From Clostridium sp. UBA6758 (lineage in GTDB: Bacteria; Bacillota; Clostridia; Clostridiales; Clostridiaceae): a stretch of 35,929 nt of DNA. Positions 1 through 8,985 of this stretch are shown in pieces (within the stretch, counting starts at the first letter, position 1; each line of letters begins with the position of its first letter). The translations under genes and the position numbers were made by a program. The DNA lies in assembly GCA_002453475.1 (NCBI GenBank), contig DKGY01000078.1:77117-113045 (forward strand), in the 5' to 3' direction. The notes below the pieces were generated by a model that was given only the letters and a program-made list of their open reading frames with translations, was not told where the DNA came from and did not search any database.

Positions 1-84
1 GTCTAACTCAAAATATACTTTCTATCTTTGACTTATTATTTATCTTCAGATGCCTAAATAATATAAACCTTAGGAGGTAAAGAA

Positions 85-408
85 ATGAGTATAGTAATAA
101 TTGGTGGTCATGATAGGATGGTTTGTGAATATAAAAAGATTTGTGATAAATATAGTTGTAAGTCTAAGGTATTTACACAAATGCCAGGTCGTTTTAAGTC
201 TCAAATAGGATGTCCAGATTTATTAATATTATTTACTAACACAGTGTCTCATAAAATGGTTAATGCAGCTATGCAAGAGGCAGCAAGAAAGAATATTAGT
301 ATAGCAAAATCTCATAGTAGTAGCTCCAGCTCTTTAAAGAGTATATTAGAAACTCATTGTTTAAATTGCTCCGGTGATTGTGAAAACTGCATAAAGCATA
401 TTAATTAG
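85..408 (+). CDS. DUF2325 domain protein
   Basis: A 107-residue protein that starts with the beta-strand/Gly motif VIIGGHDRM (residues 3-11), typical of DUF2325 proteins. The middle (LLILFTNTVSHKMVNAA) looks like the rest of a small Rossmann-like fold. A Ser-run (about residues 76-84) is followed by a Cys-rich tail with CxxCxxxCxxC-like spacing (C92, C95, C99, C102), which could bind metal or form disulfides. The start ATG has a perfect AGGAGG ribosome binding site ending 8 bases upstream. The biochemical function of DUF2325 is not established, so no role is given. It is followed after about 120 bp by the peptidase-hutU pair on the same strand, with no clear terminator between them. Confidence 0.85.
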   Translation: MSIVIIGGHDRMVCEYKKICDKYSCKSKVFTQMPGRFKSQIGCPDLLILFTNTVSHKMVNAAMQEAARKNISIAKSHSSSSSSLKSILETHCLNCSGDCENCIKHIN

Positions 409-528
409 TACTAGATTTTAATCTTTTAGCACTTTACTCCGGTAACAAAAATCAGTCAAAGTATTGTATTAATTTTCTGAATATGATACGTTTTTGTTAT
501 GGATATTTTTAGAAGGGTGGGGGATGAA

Positions 529-2514
529 GTGAGCAACATTTGTAATCTTAATCAAGTGAAAGAAGTATCTTTGATAAAGACTCAGGGGAAAAATTATTTA
601 ACTTTTTTTAAGAAAATGGGGGAAAAATTATATTCAATATGTAGTTTAGAAGAAAAGTTAAATGATGAGTATTTTGAAAAGAAAGATTTTGATGAACTTT
701 TAAAAGAAAATCATGAAATTTATAGTGATTTAGTAGGAGACAACTATAAAACAAGTTATGGCAATCCAGACTATGCAGTGAAAGAGCTAGGAAAAGAAAT
801 GGGCCAAATAGCTACATATTTGTATAATAGGTTGAATGAAAGTATATCTTTAGTATTTTCTCATAAGACTGAGAAGATAGAAAAGATATTACAATTATTG
901 ATAGATTCCTATGCACATGTAGTTAAGCATGGTGACGATGCTAATGGATTAATGGAGCTTATAAGAGATTTTGAAGTTAGCATTTTAGACATGGAAGCCG
1001 AAGAAAAGGTTAATAATATAGCTTTAGATACTAAGAGTTATTATAGATCTATAGTTGAAGAATCAAATCCAGAGGATTTAAGATACTTATTTAAGTACGG
1101 AAAATATATAACTGATAATGAAATAAAGACAGCTAAATTTTTAGCTACTTATGAAGATGTAAATAAGATTGCATATACCATGGTTAAAGGATATATGGAT
1201 AGCTTTATAAGGGAAAAGAAAGATTATACTATTAAGTCTACAGTTAGACTAATATATTTTGTTGGTCAAGAAGCTATTGTGAGGGAAGTAATAAAAGAGT
1301 TCGGTAAATATAACTTAACTCCTGTGCTTGCCATGGTAGAATCTACGGAAGCAAATAAACAGTTTACTTATGATCATAGATTTGATAATGCTTTATTCTT
1401 CAGTAAAAATTTTGCAGAAATTAAAGAAGAAAAGTTTACAGCTACTTTTGAGAGGTTTAAGGAAGGTTTGGGAAAATATTCTGGAGTGGCAGTTATTGAA
1501 GCCTTTGGAGAGGTTCCTTTTGCTCCTGAAAGTAAGGATACAGCTTTAAAATTAAGCGAAGAGCAAAGTAAAATTTATCAAAACTCAGTAGTAAGGCTTA
1601 GAAATATTCAAAATAATTATATGCCAGCCAGTGAGACTACCTTTACAATTATAGCTTTCCCTACTCCTGAAATTGGAGATAACTTTGAAGAAATCTTTGC
1701 TGATACTATGAAGATAAATACTTTAGACTCAGATAAGTGGGAAAGAATACAAAATGAAATTATAAAGGCATTAGATAAAGGTGACTTCATTCATGTTAAA
1801 GGCTGCAATGGAAATAGAACAGATATAAAGGTTAAGATGCAGGAAATTAAGAATCTAGAAAAGGAAACAAACTTTGAAAACTGCATTGCTACTGTAAATA
1901 TACCCGTAGGAGAAGTATTTACATCTCCAATGTTAAAAGGAACAAATGGACTTCTACATCTAGAAGAAATCTTCCTAGATGGTCTTAAATATATAAACTT
2001 AGAACTTTTATTTAAGGATGGATATATAGCTGAATATAACTGTTCTAATTTTGATGAAGAATCTAAAAATAAAAAGTATGTAGAGGAAAATCTGTTGTTC
2101 CCAAATAAAACTTTACCTCTTGGTGAGTTTGCAATAGGTACAAACACCTTAGCATATGTTATAGCACAGAAGCATAATATAGTACCTATACTTCCTATCC
2201 TTATTGGAGAAAAGATGGGACCACACTTTGCAGTGGGTGATACTTGTTATTCATATAGTGAAGATGAGAGAGTATATAATGCTTTTGATGGAAAAGAAAT
2301 AATTGCTAAGGATAATGAAAAATCTATTCTTAGAAAAACTGACATAGAAAATGCATATACTCAATGTCATACGGATATAACTATACCTTACGATAGCTTA
2401 GAGTTTATAAATGCTATATCAAAGGATGGAGAAATTATTGAAGTAATTAAAAATGGTAGATTTATTTTAAAGGGTACTGAAGAATTAAATGAACCATTCA
2501 ATGAAGATAATTAA
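529..2514 (+). CDS. M29-type aminopeptidase-like protein
   Basis: A 661-residue protein whose C-terminal half carries the hallmarks of the M29 (AmpS/PepS, thermophilic aminopeptidase) metallopeptidases: GEVFTSP at about residues 460-466, LPLGEFAIGTN near 529 and PHFAVGD near 564. In M29 enzymes the Glu and His residues of these motifs bind the two metals. The N-terminal half (about 330 residues) is not part of the usual roughly 410-residue M29 enzymes and I do not recognise it. I chose the GTG at 529 because AGAAGGGTGGGGG sits just upstream. The in-frame ATG at 499 would place that Shine-Dalgarno inside the gene and has none of its own. No signal peptide, so probably cytoplasmic and releasing N-terminal amino acids from peptides. 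hutU starts 41 bp downstream, probably in the same operon. Confidence 0.75.
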   Translation: MSNICNLNQVKEVSLIKTQGKNYLTFFKKMGEKLYSICSLEEKLNDEYFEKKDFDELLKENHEIYSDLVGDNYKTSYGNPDYAVKELGKEMGQIATYLYNRLNESISLVFSHKTEKIEKILQLLIDSYAHVVKHGDDANGLMELIRDFEVSILDMEAEEKVNNIALDTKSYYRSIVEESNPEDLRYLFKYGKYITDNEIKTAKFLATYEDVNKIAYTMVKGYMDSFIREKKDYTIKSTVRLIYFVGQEAIVREVIKEFGKYNLTPVLAMVESTEANKQFTYDHRFDNALFFSKNFAEIKEEKFTATFERFKEGLGKYSGVAVIEAFGEVPFAPESKDTALKLSEEQSKIYQNSVVRLRNIQNNYMPASETTFTIIAFPTPEIGDNFEEIFADTMKINTLDSDKWERIQNEIIKALDKGDFIHVKGCNGNRTDIKVKMQEIKNLEKETNFENCIATVNIPVGEVFTSPMLKGTNGLLHLEEIFLDGLKYINLELLFKDGYIAEYNCSNFDEESKNKKYVEENLLFPNKTLPLGEFAIGTNTLAYVIAQKHNIVPILPILIGEKMGPHFAVGDTCYSYSEDERVYNAFDGKEIIAKDNEKSILRKTDIENAYTQCHTDITIPYDSLEFINAISKDGEIIEVIKNGRFILKGTEELNEPFNEDN

Positions 2515-2555
2515 TAATTTACTCGTGGAAATTTTATAAAAATAGGGGGAGAATC

Positions 2556-4583
2556 ATGATTGATAACATAGATATTAAAAATAAAATGATAATAAAGTTA
2601 GATGATGGATTACCAGAAATGCCTAAGTTTCAAGAAGGAATTAGAAGAGCTCCAGATAGAGGTTATAGCTTGACACCTGCACAAACTGAAGTTGCTCTTA
2701 AAAATGCTTTAAGATATGTTCCAGAACATCTTCACGAAAAGCTGGCTCCAGAATTTATGGAAGAGCTTATGACAAGAGGAAGAATATATGGATATAGATT
2801 TAGACCAGAAGGAAAATTAAGTGGTAAGTCTATAGATGAATATAAAGGAAACTGCACAGAGGGCAAGGCTTTCCAAGTTATGATAGATAACAACTTAGAT
2901 TTTGATGTGGCATTATATCCATATGAGCTTGTTACCTATGGTGAAACAGGACAAGTGTGCCAAAACTGGATGCAATATAGACTTATAAAAAAATATTTAG
3001 AAAATATGACTGATGAGCAAACTCTAGTAGTAGAAAGTGGACACCCACTAGGCTTATTTAGAAGTTCTAAAACAGCTCCAAGAGTAATAACTACTAACGG
3101 TCTAATGGTTGGTATGTTTGATAATCCAGAAGATTTCCACTTAGCAACTCAATTAGGAGTAGCTAACTATGGACAAATGACAGCTGGTGGTTGGATGTAT
3201 ATAGGACCTCAAGGTATAGTTCACGGTACCTTTAACACTATAATAAATGCAGGAAGATTAAAACTTGGAGTAGCTGAAGACGGAGATTTAAGAGGTAAGA
3301 TATTTGTAACTTCTGGTCTTGGAGGAATGAGTGGTGCTCAACCTAAAGCTATTGAGATAGCTAACGGAGTGGGAATTGTAGCAGAGGTTGACTATTCAAG
3401 AATTAAAACAAGACTTGACCAAGGTTGGGTTTCAATGGCATCAAGTGATTTAGAAGAAGTTATAAGAGTTGCTAAGGAAAAGGCTAAAAACGAAGAATCT
3501 ATTTCTATAGCATATCATGGAAACATTGTAGATTTACTTGAATATATTTTAGAAAATGATATTCATATAGATTTATTATCAGATCAAACTTCTTGTCACG
3601 CTGCTTATGATGGTGGATATGCACCAGTAGGAATTTCTTTTGAAGAAAGAACTAGACTATTAAAAGAAGATAGAGAAAAATTCAAAGAGCTTGTAGACAT
3701 GACTTTATTAAAGCACTACGAAATAATTAAGAAGTTAGTAGATAAGGGTGTTTATTTCTTTGACTATGGTAACTCCTTCATGAAGGCAATCTATGATGCT
3801 GGTGGAAAAGACATAGCTAAAAATGGTGTAGATGAAAAAGATGGATTTATTTATCCTTCTTATGTTGAAGATATTATGGGACCTATGTTATTTGATTATG
3901 GTTATGGACCATTTAGATGGGTATGCTTAAGCCATAAACATGAAGATTTAATAAAAACAGACCATGCTGCAATGGAATGTATCGATCCGAATAGAAGAGG
4001 ACAAGATAGAGATAACTACATTTGGATTAAAGATGCAGAAAAGAACCAATTAGTTGTTGGTACAGAAGCTAGAATATTATATCAAGATGCACAAGGTCGT
4101 ATGGATATAGCTCTTAAGTTTAATGATTTAGTAAGAAAAGGTGAAGTTGGACCAATTATGCTTGGAAGAGATCACCATGATGTAAGTGGTACAGATTCTC
4201 CGTTTAGAGAAACTTCTAATATAAAAGATGGAAGTAACATGATGGCTGAAATGGCAATTCAATGCTTTGCGGGAAATGCAGCAAGAGGAATGAGTCTAAT
4301 TGCTCTTCACAATGGTGGAGGAGTTGGAACAAGTAAGTCAATTAATGGAGGCTTTGGATTAGTTCTTGATGGTAGCGAAAGAGTTGATAACATTATAAAA
4401 TCATCTATGGCATGGGATGTTATGGGAGGCGTTGCTAGAAGAGCTTGGGCAAGAAATCCACATTCTATAGAAACTAGTATGGAGTATAATGAGAAGAATC
4501 AAGGTACAGACCATATAACTCTTCCATATATACCAAAGGATGAATTAATAAAGGATGTTATTAAAAAAGCTTTAAATAAATAA
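2556..4583 (+). CDS. hutU: Urocanate hydratase
   Basis: Urocanate hydratase (EC 4.2.1.49), the second step of histidine degradation: urocanate plus water gives 4-imidazolone-5-propionate, with tightly bound NAD+. Family signatures run the full length: GYRFRPEGKLSG near the N terminus, the NAD-binding FVTSGLGGMSGAQPKA around residues 251-266, DQTSCHAAYDGGYAPVG near 345, and the C-terminal IALHNGGGVGTSKSINGG stretch. At 675 residues it is the long form, known from anaerobic Firmicutes, fusobacteria and animals, rather than the roughly 555-residue proteobacterial form. Start ATG with RBS GGGGGAG. The other hut genes (hutH, hutI, ftcD) are not within the window; they may lie elsewhere or upstream of the edge. 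A strong terminator follows. Confidence 0.96.
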   Translation: MIDNIDIKNKMIIKLDDGLPEMPKFQEGIRRAPDRGYSLTPAQTEVALKNALRYVPEHLHEKLAPEFMEELMTRGRIYGYRFRPEGKLSGKSIDEYKGNCTEGKAFQVMIDNNLDFDVALYPYELVTYGETGQVCQNWMQYRLIKKYLENMTDEQTLVVESGHPLGLFRSSKTAPRVITTNGLMVGMFDNPEDFHLATQLGVANYGQMTAGGWMYIGPQGIVHGTFNTIINAGRLKLGVAEDGDLRGKIFVTSGLGGMSGAQPKAIEIANGVGIVAEVDYSRIKTRLDQGWVSMASSDLEEVIRVAKEKAKNEESISIAYHGNIVDLLEYILENDIHIDLLSDQTSCHAAYDGGYAPVGISFEERTRLLKEDREKFKELVDMTLLKHYEIIKKLVDKGVYFFDYGNSFMKAIYDAGGKDIAKNGVDEKDGFIYPSYVEDIMGPMLFDYGYGPFRWVCLSHKHEDLIKTDHAAMECIDPNRRGQDRDNYIWIKDAEKNQLVVGTEARILYQDAQGRMDIALKFNDLVRKGEVGPIMLGRDHHDVSGTDSPFRETSNIKDGSNMMAEMAIQCFAGNAARGMSLIALHNGGGVGTSKSINGGFGLVLDGSERVDNIIKSSMAWDVMGGVARRAWARNPHSIETSMEYNEKNQGTDHITLPYIPKDELIKDVIKKALNK

Positions 4584-4614
4584 AACTTAATTTAAATAAT
4601 AGAATAGTTTCATT

Positions 4615-4668
4615 GGGTATATAGCTTTTAAGAGATTAAAACTATATACCTGATTTTTTATTTTTTTG
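4615..4668 (+). terminator. Rho-independent terminator after hutU
   Basis: GGTATATAG is repeated inverted as CTATATACC with an AT-rich loop, followed by TGATTTTTTATTTTTTT. It lies 32 bp after the hutU stop and should end the peptidase-hutU transcript. The rest of the 4584-4932 gap holds only the promoter of the next gene and AT-rich sequence. Confidence 0.85.
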
Positions 4669-4865
4669 AAAATACAAGGTATAAATAAAAGAAATTTACA
4701 TTTTTGCAAAGTAGATAAAATATGTTAATAAAAATATTTATAAATAAGTTCTAACTTGATGCTTATTTCGTATATTTTTATGGGAGTGATATTTTTAGTA
4801 TATGTAGTAGATTTAAATGAAATGGAAATAATGTTTAAACAATGTGTATATATATGTATATAATA

Positions 4866-4894
4866 TTGAATAGGAAATTTGCTAGTAGTATAAT
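4866..4894 (+). promoter_or_regulatory. Sigma-A promoter for lipoprotein gene
   Basis: TTGAAT, 17-bp spacer, TATAAT. Its -10 box ends 38 bp upstream of the chosen TTG start. One mismatch to the -35 consensus and a perfect -10. Confidence 0.75.
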
Positions 4895-4932
4895 AGTTAG
4901 GGTGTTTAAAGTGAAAATAAGGAGGGGTAGTG

Positions 4933-5943
4933 TTGAATTATAAAAAAGAATCTAGAAAAATGAATGGAAAAATATTATTTGTCGTAGCAATAACACTAAT
5001 TAGTACCCTTTTTATTTTTGTTGGATGTAATTCTAAGAAGAAACAAACGGAAGAAGAAAATCCGGTTATAAATAATTATACCAGTGCATTATTAGAAAAA
5101 AATAATAATATATATATTTTTGATGAAAATGAGGAATATTTAGAGGGTGTAGGAGATTTGCATAGGCTGAAAGAACTTTCTACTTTAAGTAATAATTGGA
5201 AGAATATAGCTTTTAAATATTTAGATGAAAATGATAAAATAAATATATATAGTATGGATAAAGAAGAATATAAGGTATTACAAATAAATGATTTAGATGA
5301 AAATCAGATATCTAATTTATCATGGATGAACAATAAATTAGTAGTGCATTTATATGTAAATCCTACCACTAGTAAATATTTAATTTATGATGTAGATACC
5401 TTAGAGCTTTTAAATTCCTGTGAAGGAATCTTAATAGATGTTCTTAATGAAGGAAGTACTCTAGTTTATGGTAAAGCTAGCAACGGAATTACTACTATAT
5501 ACTTTAACGATAAAAAAGTAGTAACTTTAGAAGATAGCGGTGAAGTTTTATTAAAGGGAAAGGTATCTCCTAAAAAGGATGAGATTACTTTTATTACCTT
5601 TAGTTTTGATAAAAAAAAGTTAACTCAATGCGAATATTTGTATAGAGGGAAAATTGAAAATGGTAAAGTTAAGGATGTTCTAAAGACAGTTAAGCCGTAT
5701 GAGATAAACGGAGATATAGTTTATAAAGGTGATGAACTATTTATAAATAGTGAAACAAGAAATTATTTAATAGAAGACGAAGAGTTCATTGAGGAAGAAA
5801 ATGAGGAAATGAAGAAAAAATTAAGCCAAAACTCTATGAAACTTAAAACTATGCTTAAAAATACCTTTGAAAGTGAAAATATTAATGAAAATCTATCATG
5901 GTCTGAAATTGGAGTTTATAATATTACCTGGTTTACTAGGTAA
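4933..5943 (+). CDS. Putative lipoprotein, unknown function
   Basis: About 336 residues. The N terminus has lysines, then a hydrophobic stretch (ILFVVAITLISTLFIFVGC) ending in a Cys, which fits a lipoprotein signal peptide, although Phe at -3 is not the best lipobox. The rest repeats short beta-strand blades with Asp/Asn turns (NNIYIFDEN, WMNNKLVVHLYVN, IYFNDKKVVTL), suggesting a beta-propeller-like extracytoplasmic domain. The TTG at 4933 is chosen because GGAGGGG ends 5 bases before it; the GTG at 4930 would be too close. The last codons and the stop lie inside a terminator hairpin, so the C terminus may have been altered. Family not recognised. Low-GC codon use resembles the neighbours. 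Confidence 0.7.
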   Translation: MNYKKESRKMNGKILFVVAITLISTLFIFVGCNSKKKQTEEENPVINNYTSALLEKNNNIYIFDENEEYLEGVGDLHRLKELSTLSNNWKNIAFKYLDENDKINIYSMDKEEYKVLQINDLDENQISNLSWMNNKLVVHLYVNPTTSKYLIYDVDTLELLNSCEGILIDVLNEGSTLVYGKASNGITTIYFNDKKVVTLEDSGEVLLKGKVSPKKDEITFITFSFDKKKLTQCEYLYRGKIENGKVKDVLKTVKPYEINGDIVYKGDELFINSETRNYLIEDEEFIEEENEEMKKKLSQNSMKLKTMLKNTFESENINENLSWSEIGVYNITWFTR

Positions 5944-5952
5944 TATTTTTTT
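5920..5952 (+). terminator. Terminator overlapping end of lipoprotein gene
   Basis: AATATTACCT and AGGTAATATT form a perfect 10-bp stem followed by TTTTT. The stop codon TAA at 5941-5943 is within the 3' arm, so the terminator partly encodes the protein's last residues. Confidence 0.88.
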
Positions 5953-5953
5953 G

Positions 5954-6060
5954 TCCGATGACTACCAGCTCTAATACTCCCATCTTCTTCAAAGTGGAAG
6001 TTAAGAGCTGCTACGTCCTTGGATAACGATTTCTAAAGCTTCAAAGAAGCTAAGAACTCT
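5954..6060. repeat. Structured intergenic element, candidate repeat
   Basis: Two hairpins in tandem. The first pairs CAGCTCT (5966-5972) with AGAGCTG (6004-6010) and continues inward as CTCCCA against TGGAAG. The second pairs GCTTC (6038-6042) with GAAGC (6046-6050), extended by TTCT/AGAA. The element is more GC-rich than its surroundings. It lies between a terminator and an AT-rich stretch with no gene. It could be a dispersed clostridial repeat or the end of a decayed mobile element. No coding sequence is supported here; the open frame on the minus strand at 6001-6222 has no RBS and looks random. Confidence 0.4.
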
Positions 6061-6199
6061 ATTTATGTCTAAATTATGAATGTATATCAATATAGGTGCA
6101 ATGATGTATAAAATTTTATGAAATTTATTGTAATATTTAAAATATACAGATAAATATTTCAAATGGCTTTTTTGGAAGAGTTTATTAAGGGTAAATCTG

Positions 6200-6228
6200 T
6201 TGACACCTTGTTGAGCCTTCAATATAAT
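6200..6228 (+). promoter_or_regulatory. Consensus sigma-A promoter for FNT channel
   Basis: TTGACA, exactly 17 bp, TATAAT: a perfect match to the housekeeping consensus in both boxes and spacing. The predicted leader before the ATG at 6285 is about 50 nt. Confidence 0.9.
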
Positions 6229-6284
6229 TAACGAGGGAAATGAATAATTAATCTTATAATGTAGAAATATTGGAGGAATTATTA

Positions 6285-7136
6285 ATGGATAAAAAAATGC
6301 TATCGCCTGAGGAAATTACCAATTATGTAGAACAGGTTGGAGTAAAAAAAGCTAACAATAAATGTGTGCAAACTCTTTTTTTAGGGATTTTAGCAGGTGC
6401 ATTCATAGCTTTAGGAGCATATGCATCATCAGTAGCATCACATGGAATTAGTGATCCTGGATTACAGAAGTTTATAGCAGGGATAGTATTTCCGGTTGGA
6501 TTAATACTAGTATTAATATGTGGATCAGAATTATTCACAGGAAATTCATTATTAAGTGTAGCTTGGGCAGAAAAAAAGATAACTACAGGCCAAATGTTTA
6601 GAAATTGGGCTCTTGTTTGGATAGGTAATTTTATAGGAGCTGCATTTATAGCAATATTAGTTTTTGAAGCAGGACTTTTATCAACAGGAACCGTTGGAGG
6701 ATATGCTGTTAAAGTGGCAGCGACTAAGGCAAGTATAGGTTTTGTGCCTGCAATTGCAAGTGGAATATTATGTAATGTAATAGTATGCGTATGTGTATGG
6801 GGTACCTATGCAGCTAAAGATGTAATAGGAAAAGTATTTATGGGTTTCTTTCCAATATTTGCTTTCGTTATATCAGGTTTTGAACACTGCGTAGCTAATA
6901 TGTTTTACTTTTCTATAGGGTTACTTGCAAAAACAAATCCAGCTTTTGTTGAAGCATCTCATGCATCTGCTGAAAAATTAGATAACCTAACTATAGGTGG
7001 AATTTTTAATAATTTAATTCCAGTAACCATAGGAAACATTATTGGAGGAGCAGTTTGTGTTGGATTAGCTTATTGGTTTATATATAGAAAATGCAATAAA
7101 AAGAAAATTGTGATAAAAGAAAAGTTATCAGCATAA
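6285..7136 (+). CDS. Formate/nitrite transporter family channel
   Basis: A 283-residue integral membrane protein of the FNT family (FocA, NirC, hydrosulfide channel). Six hydrophobic segments are visible. The family motif CGSELFTGN follows the second segment, and the conserved pore His is in GFEHCVANM. FNT proteins are pentameric channels for small monovalent anions such as formate, nitrite or HS-. In a histidine- and methionine-degrading anaerobe, export of formate or sulfide is plausible, but substrate cannot be read from sequence. The ATG at 6285 has GGAGG 8 bases upstream; a TTG at 6270 is in frame but lies before that Shine-Dalgarno. Monocistronic: perfect promoter upstream, strong terminator downstream. 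Confidence 0.93.
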   Translation: MDKKMLSPEEITNYVEQVGVKKANNKCVQTLFLGILAGAFIALGAYASSVASHGISDPGLQKFIAGIVFPVGLILVLICGSELFTGNSLLSVAWAEKKITTGQMFRNWALVWIGNFIGAAFIAILVFEAGLLSTGTVGGYAVKVAATKASIGFVPAIASGILCNVIVCVCVWGTYAAKDVIGKVFMGFFPIFAFVISGFEHCVANMFYFSIGLLAKTNPAFVEASHASAEKLDNLTIGGIFNNLIPVTIGNIIGGAVCVGLAYWFIYRKCNKKKIVIKEKLSA

Positions 7137-7155
7137 TATATGAAAAAATATATAG

Positions 7156-7195
7156 AAAAATCATGTTAAAACATAGGCTTTAACATGATTTTTTT
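7156..7195 (+). terminator. Terminator after FNT gene
   Basis: AAAAATCATGTTAAA and TTTAACATGATTTTT form a 15-bp perfect stem around an 8-base loop, ending in a T run. It may work in both directions. Confidence 0.92.
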
Positions 7196-7216
7196 AAAAT
7201 AGAATCCTATATATAA

Positions 7217-7250
7217 TTGTAAAAATCTATATTAATTTGTAAAAATCTAT
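7217..7250 (+). repeat. Tandem direct repeat upstream of CWB2 gene
   Basis: TTGTAAAAATCTAT occurs at 7217-7230 and again at 7237-7250, a 20-bp period (two helical turns on one DNA face). It lies about 75 bp before the CWB2 start. This fits a pair of regulator sites, but no regulator is recognised. Confidence 0.5.
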
Positions 7251-7324
7251 TTTATATTTAGAGCACATAATATAAAATAGATAGTATAAAGACAAATACT
7301 AATTTGATTAATGGGGATGGTTAT

Positions 7325-8344
7325 ATGAAAAAAAAAGTAAGAATTATAAGTACTATTGTAGCTTTAAGTATAATGGGGGCTATAGCCTTTAGTATTAATG
7401 ATAGAGTAGAAGCAGATGCAGCGAAAATAAGATTAGGTGGGAGCACAAGATATGAGACTGCTGTGGAAACATCTAAAAATGGATGGCCTAGTGGAAGTAA
7501 AACTATAGTATTAGTTTGTGGAGCTGATTACCCTGATGCATTAAGTGCAGCACCTTTAGCTAAAAAGTATAATGCTCCAATACTATTAACGGAAAAGAGT
7601 GAGTTATCTACTGTAGTATCAAAAGAAATAAATAGATTAAATCCTTCTAAAGCTTATATAGTTGGTGGAGAAAATGTAATTTCTAGAAATGTGGAATCGC
7701 AGCTAAAAACTATGGGGATTGGCATTGAAAGATTAGGTGGACTTAATAGATATGAAACAGCTACTAATGTAGCTACACAAGTGGGTACAACTAATGGAGT
7801 TGTATTGGCGTCAGGAAAAAGTTTTGCAGATTCATTATCAGTAGCACCAGTGGCAGCAAACCTAGGAATGCCAATACTATTAACAGATAAAGATGAATTT
7901 AATAGTTCAAATAAAGCTTTTATACAAAATTATAATATACCAAAAACTTATGTTATAGGTGGAAGTTCAGTAATTTCAGATGCTAATATGAGAAATTATA
8001 AAAATACTGTTAGAATTGGTGGTCTTGATAGATATGAAACTAATATTCAAGTTTTAAATACTTTTAAGGAAAATATTAATTTAAGTAAAATATACTTAGC
8101 ATCAGGAATGAATTTTCCAGATGGACTAGTTGGAGCACCTATAGCAGCTTTAACCTCTTCTCCTATAATTCTTATAGAGGAAACAGGAAATTACTATCCT
8201 AAGGTGTTAGAAAGAATAAAAGGGATAAAATCTGATCAAGTATTAATCTTAGGAGGAAATACAGTAATTAGTGACAACATAGTTAATAAGGTTTTAGAAG
8301 CAGTAAATTATGAGGAGAAATTTAAGGTTTTAAGTATTGAATAG
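7325..8344 (+). CDS. Secreted cell wall-binding repeat 2 protein
   Basis: A 339-residue exported protein. Residues 1 to about 30 form a signal peptide (KKKVRIIS then a hydrophobic core, cleavage near VEADA). The rest is three tandem CWB2 units (PF04122), each opening with RLGG or RIGG followed by xxRYET (residues near 39, 139 and 235) and ending in a YIVGG/YVIGG/LILGG strand. In Clostridioides difficile surface proteins three CWB2 modules form a trimer that binds the anionic wall polymer PSII, so three repeats is the functional number. No extra effector domain exists here: the protein is essentially only the anchor. The ATG at 7325 is preceded by GGGGATGG. The next gene begins just downstream, possibly translationally coupled. 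Confidence 0.93.
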   Translation: MKKKVRIISTIVALSIMGAIAFSINDRVEADAAKIRLGGSTRYETAVETSKNGWPSGSKTIVLVCGADYPDALSAAPLAKKYNAPILLTEKSELSTVVSKEINRLNPSKAYIVGGENVISRNVESQLKTMGIGIERLGGLNRYETATNVATQVGTTNGVVLASGKSFADSLSVAPVAANLGMPILLTDKDEFNSSNKAFIQNYNIPKTYVIGGSSVISDANMRNYKNTVRIGGLDRYETNIQVLNTFKENINLSKIYLASGMNFPDGLVGAPIAALTSSPIILIEETGNYYPKVLERIKGIKSDQVLILGGNTVISDNIVNKVLEAVNYEEKFKVLSIE

Positions 8345-8366
8345 TTCAAAAGTGGGTGAAATTAAA

Positions 8367-8906
8367 GTGAGAGCTGTAGAAGATGTGCTTAAGGACCTAC
8401 CCCTAGGGGTATCAGCTTTAACAGAACGAAAGGTTGAAAATAGACAGGTGACTTATATAATAATTAAAGATGATTTTAAAGATTTTTTATATTTACCTAA
8501 TTCTATGAACTTTAATTTTAAAAGTGCTTATGTAAAAAGTAATAAAGTAATTTCAGGTCATTTAATTATAAAAATGAAAGATGACATTAAAGAAAAATAC
8601 TATCCTTTTCACTTTAATTATTATAACGAAAAAACATTAAGTTTAATTATAAATTTAAGCCGTCAAAGTAAAATATACTTAATACTAGGTAATAAATATA
8701 ATGAATATAAAGTAGTTTGTTTTAGAAATAGTTTAAAGAGTTTTTTTAGAAGATATATAATTAACTGTATAAGTTACGGTCATCGCTGGAATGATAAAGA
8801 TTATAAAGAATCAATTTATAATCTTGTATCTTCATTCCCTAGTATGGATGATCTATGGGATCAATTAGGGGGAGAAATTACTATGAATATACTGAAAAAA
8901 GTATAA
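8367..8906 (+). CDS. Conserved hypothetical protein
   Basis: About 179 residues, no recognised domain, no signal peptide and no membrane segment. It is mixed alpha/beta and rich in Lys, Asn and Tyr. The C-terminal SSFPSMDDLWDQLGGEI could be an amphipathic helix. The GTG at 8367 is chosen since GTGGGTG lies 8 bases upstream. An in-frame TTG at 8337 would overlap the end of the CWB2 gene but lacks a well-spaced RBS. It probably shares the CWB2 transcript because only 22 bp separate them. Function unknown. Confidence 0.6.
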   Translation: MRAVEDVLKDLPLGVSALTERKVENRQVTYIIIKDDFKDFLYLPNSMNFNFKSAYVKSNKVISGHLIIKMKDDIKEKYYPFHFNYYNEKTLSLIINLSRQSKIYLILGNKYNEYKVVCFRNSLKSFFRRYIINCISYGHRWNDKDYKESIYNLVSSFPSMDDLWDQLGGEITMNILKKV

Positions 8907-8985
8907 GATTAGATATGAAATTCATAGAAAAATTCAAAATCTACAAAAAACTTATATTAATTTAAAAATTTTTTTAAAAAAACCA

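Noticed and set aside
28..62. TTGACT followed by TAAATA as promoter for the DUF2325 gene
   Set aside because: Spacing of about 21 bp is too long for a sigma-A promoter and the -10 match is poor.
6001..6222. 73-codon open frame on the minus strand
   Set aside because: No Shine-Dalgarno, covers a hairpin element and the region just upstream of a perfect promoter on the other strand, composition random.
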